Positions 41,625-45,752 of a stretch of DNA of 45,752 bases are shown one piece after another (the first letter of the stretch is position 1; each line of letters opens with the position of its first letter). The stretch covers positions 2,835 through 48,586 of the forward strand of contig DGNJ01000029.1 of NCBI GenBank assembly GCA_002388905.1, given 5' to 3'. This DNA comes from Cellvibrionales bacterium UBA4495 (GTDB lineage: Bacteria; Pseudomonadota; Gammaproteobacteria; Pseudomonadales; Porticoccaceae). Below the pieces are notes generated by a model. That model did no database searches. It saw only the letters and a list, made by a program, of their open reading frames with translations, and was not told the DNA's origin. The position numbers and the translations under genes were made by a program.

Positions 41625-42344
41625 TTAGCCGTGCCCCACCAGCAGGGATCCGGTCAGCGCCAGGGCGAAGCCGAATACGGCCCCCAGAGGCGGCGCCCAG
41701 TGCCGCCGCAATTTGGCCTGGGGCGCGATGTCCTGGAAAATCAGGTAGAGGATGCCCCCGGACGCAATCAGGAGGATGGAGCCGAGCAGTTCCCGGTAGC
41801 CGTCCAGGAAAAGGTAGCCGACGACCCCGAAGAAAGGCCCCAGCGGCACCAGCAGGGCCATGGTGGTGAGGGTTTTGCGGGCATTGTGCTCGTGCCGGTT
41901 CAGTTCCCGGAAAGCGTTGAAACCCTCGGGCAGGTTCTGCAGGCCGATGAGCAATGCCAGCAGCGGTGCGGCGCCCTGACCCACTGCCATGAGCCCGCCC
42001 AGGGCCATGGACTCGGGCAGGTAATCGAGAAGCATACCGGTGAGCTGGGGGGATTCCCGTTTGCTGCGTCCCAGCAGCCATTCAAGCAGGAAGAACAGCA
42101 GACCGCCGGTGATGAGCATGGCGACCGCTGCCGCGGGGTTGTCGAGATGGCGGGTGCCGGCCGGCACCAGTACCAGCGCCACGGCACCGAGCAGGATGCC
42201 GCCGCCCAGGGCGATAATAAAATAGCGAACCTCGGTTTCCAGCCAGCGGGGCTGGATGCGCTCCACGGAGGCCAGGATGCCGCCCAGGGGAATGCAGGCC
42301 CCGGCCGCCGCGGTATAGAGGATGATTGCCGACAGGCTGTCCAT
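41625..42344 (-). CDS. ZIP family metal transporter (variant metal-binding motifs)
   Basis: The 239-residue protein has eight predicted membrane segments typical of ZIP permeases. The TM4-like motif reads DYLPESMALGG and the TM5-like motif GLQNLPEGFNAFRE, where ZupT-type proteins have His-rich H-N-x-P-E-G and H-E-x-P-E-G. The motif positions keep Pro-Glu but have Asp and Gln in place of His, so metal selectivity may differ. ATG 42344 lacks a strong ribosome-binding site and lies 13 bp after the holA stop; the frame from 42404 is longer but overlaps holA. Confidence 0.85.
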   Translation of the reverse strand: MDSLSAIILYTAAAGACIPLGGILASVERIQPRWLETEVRYFIIALGGGILLGAVALVLVPAGTRHLDNPAAAVAMLITGGLLFFLLEWLLGRSKRESPQLTGMLLDYLPESMALGGLMAVGQGAAPLLALLIGLQNLPEGFNAFRELNRHEHNARKTLTTMALLVPLGPFFGVVGYLFLDGYRELLGSILLIASGGILYLIFQDIAPQAKLRRHWAPPLGAVFGFALALTGSLLVGHG

Positions 42345-42357
42345 TGACCGAAGCGGA

Positions 42358-43404
42358 CTATTCCGCGATCGCCAGCTTGATGCTGCGCGGGCCCAGGGAC
42401 GCACTGCCAGCGAAACCCAGTACCAGCGACGCCAGCTCTTCCCAGGGATCGGCCATACGCAGGCCCTTTATGGCCCGGTCGATGGCCGCCGCCTGGCGCA
42501 GCAACAACCGCAACTGGGCGGGCTTGAGCCGCCGCAGGGCGCCCTTGACCAGGGGCAGGCGCTTGTCCCACACGCCCTGTTTCTTGAGGGCGCCTTCCAG
42601 GGGATTCCCCTGTTCCGCGGCCAACTGGGCACCCAGCAGCGTGCGCAACTCACGGGCCAGGGCCCAGAGCACCACCGGCGGTTCGGTACCCTCCTCGTGC
42701 AGGCCGCGCAGTGTCCTGGCCGCGCCCTGGGGGTCTCCCGCCAGAATCTTGTCGAGCAGCGTGAAAACGTTAAAGCGGGCGCTGTCCGCCACTGCCGAGG
42801 ACATGGTGTCGGCGTCGATTTCCCCTTCCGGCACCAGCAGCTTGAGCTTTTCGATCTCCTGGACCGCGGCCAGCAGGTTGCCTTCCACCCGGTCCGCCAG
42901 GATCGCCACGGCGGCGTCGTTGGCGCGAATACCGGCCTGGCGCAGCCGGCCCGCGATCCACCGGGGCATCTGTCCGGCGGGCACCGGCCAGACCTGGATC
43001 AGGGCGCCTGCCTTTTCCATGGCCTTGACCCATTTGCTGCGCTGGGCATTGCCGTCGAGCCTGGGCGTGATAATCAGCAGCAGGTTATCGTCGGGCGGGT
43101 TCTCGCAGAAACCCTGGATGACGCCGGCGCCCTTGTCGCCGGGCTTGCCGTTGGCGATGCGCACCTCGAGGATTTTTTTTTCGGCGAACAGTGACAGGCT
43201 GCTGGCTTCGGAAGCCACCTGCTGCCAGTCGAAACCGGCCTCGCTGTGGAACAACTCCCGTTCGCTAAACCCGGCCGCCCGGGCAGCGCCGCGGATGGCA
43301 TCCGCCGCTTCCTGGGCGAGCAGGGGCTCGTCGCCGCTGATCAGGTACGCCGGCGCCAGGCCCTTGGCCAGGTGCTGTTCCAGTTGCTCGGGACGCAGGC
43401 GCAT
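42358..43404 (-). CDS. holA: DNA polymerase III subunit delta
   Basis: HolA is the clamp-opening wrench of the replisome clamp loader. The 348-residue protein has the standard AAA+-like N-terminal region starting RPEQLEQHLAKGLAPAYLISGDEPLL, with no functional Walker A, the middle lid (SSAVADSARFNVFTLLDKIL) and a collar domain with LWALARELRTLL. It follows lptE by 13 bp, as usual in gammaproteobacteria. Confidence 0.97.
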   Translation of the reverse strand: MRLRPEQLEQHLAKGLAPAYLISGDEPLLAQEAADAIRGAARAAGFSERELFHSEAGFDWQQVASEASSLSLFAEKKILEVRIANGKPGDKGAGVIQGFCENPPDDNLLLIITPRLDGNAQRSKWVKAMEKAGALIQVWPVPAGQMPRWIAGRLRQAGIRANDAAVAILADRVEGNLLAAVQEIEKLKLLVPEGEIDADTMSSAVADSARFNVFTLLDKILAGDPQGAARTLRGLHEEGTEPPVVLWALARELRTLLGAQLAAEQGNPLEGALKKQGVWDKRLPLVKGALRRLKPAQLRLLLRQAAAIDRAIKGLRMADPWEELASLVLGFAGSASLGPRSIKLAIAE

Positions 43405-43417
43405 GGCGGAGAGTAGA

Positions 43418-43924
43418 TCAGCCCTGTTTGAGCTGGCGCAACCGGTCGAGCATCTGGCTCACCAGGTTGCGACGCATCTCGGAGCGGATCAGTTCCCGTT
43501 CGTCCTGGGTGGCCAGCGCGTTGTCCTCGTCGTATTCGAAAACCCGCTCGGCGGTGACCGTGGTCCTGGGCAGAACGGTGTCGCCGGCCCGGTCGAGAAT
43601 GGCGAAGTCCACTTCCTCGGTGAGCTGTTGTTCGGAAATACGGGCGTTGGCGTTGACCGTGGCGGCCCGGGTGGTGCTCCGGTAATCCAGGATCTTCAGC
43701 GAATACTGGGCGTCGGCGCTGTCCCGGGGCACGTCGATATCAGCGGCATCGAGAGACTGTGTCAAATCCCGCACCAGTGGGTGGGTGGCTTCCAGGGTGC
43801 CGCCGATATGCAGGCTGTCCAGGCCCGGCGGGATCATGCCCACACCCCGAAGGTGCCAGCCGCAGGCGGAGAGCAGCGCGGTGGTCGCGAGAGTCAGTCC
43901 GATCCGGGTAATGATTCTGTTCAT
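43418..43924 (-). CDS. lptE: LPS-assembly lipoprotein LptE
   Basis: LptE is the outer-membrane lipoprotein plug of LptD in lipopolysaccharide insertion. The 168-residue protein has a lipoprotein signal ending LLSAC with Cys21, then the mature start GWHLRG conserved in LptE/RlpB. It lies between leuS (22-bp gap) and holA, the canonical order. Confidence 0.96.
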   Translation of the reverse strand: MNRIITRIGLTLATTALLSACGWHLRGVGMIPPGLDSLHIGGTLEATHPLVRDLTQSLDAADIDVPRDSADAQYSLKILDYRSTTRAATVNANARISEQQLTEEVDFAILDRAGDTVLPRTTVTAERVFEYDEDNALATQDERELIRSEMRRNLVSQMLDRLRQLKQG

Positions 43925-43945
43925 TTATTGAGTGCCTTCTGAGAC

Positions 43946-45752
<1,807 letters not shown>

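Overview
The window reads as a piece of chromosome from a high-GC (by eye, low to mid 60s percent) free-living gammaproteobacterium. Support comes from the leuS-lptE-holA order, a radA gene divergent from a DnaT-like/lambda P-like primosome pair, CysZ, LptE, TonB-dependent B12 uptake, a CSS-domain EAL protein, Tpm and YnfA. A marine Cellvibrionales/Halieaceae-type organism would fit, but that is an inference and no taxonomic marker settles it. I see no phage, insertion sequence, CRISPR array, tRNA or rRNA. Coding density is high and both window ends cut through genes (ppdK at the left, leuS at the right).

Layout. 1-7.5 kb: 5' part of pyruvate phosphate dikinase, a lambda P-like replication protein overlapping a three-repeat DnaT-like protein, radA, a glutathione transferase with an FMN azoreductase, and an SDR dehydrogenase. 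7.7-18.1 kb: a plus-strand molybdo-enzyme locus made of a CapA-like protein translationally coupled to a small-molecule kinase-like protein, a bis-MGD type oxidoreductase, XdhC and MocA-type maturation factors, a two-subunit IorAB-type molybdenum hydroxylase with a Tat signal, and a D-2-hydroxyacid dehydrogenase that carries an apparent signal peptide. 18.1-20.4 kb (minus): an OmpA-like lipoprotein and a redox-type (CSS) c-di-GMP phosphodiesterase. 20.6-28.0 kb: a seven-gene vitamin B12 operon behind a sigma70-like promoter and a cobalamin riboswitch: btuB, a Dph6-like PP-loop protein, a BtuF-like protein without signal peptide, corrinoid adenosyltransferase, btuC, btuD and btuF. A 35-codon leader ORF lies between riboswitch and btuB.

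28.0-45.8 kb: tpm, an unrecognised secreted protein, amtB with NtrC-like sites and a clear terminator, DUF4404 and SPOR proteins, a GIDE-LemA-CysZ block, an AsmA-like protein, a small lipoprotein, a DAACS symporter, a GNAT-nitrilase fusion, YnfA, TerC, an SMR pump, a SIMPL protein, a ZIP transporter, and the holA-lptE-leuS housekeeping operon.

How the parts may work together. The 7.7-18.1 kb block supplies two molybdo-enzymes together with the factors that sulfurate or protect Moco (XdhC) and convert it to a dinucleotide form (MocA-like), so it looks like a self-contained oxidation module of unknown substrate. The B12 block imports corrinoids across both membranes and adenosylates them. The least explained items are the molybdo-locus, the exported-looking hydroxyacid dehydrogenase, the unusual primosome pair, the leader peptide in the B12 operon, and the secreted CxC protein at 28.7-29.5 kb.
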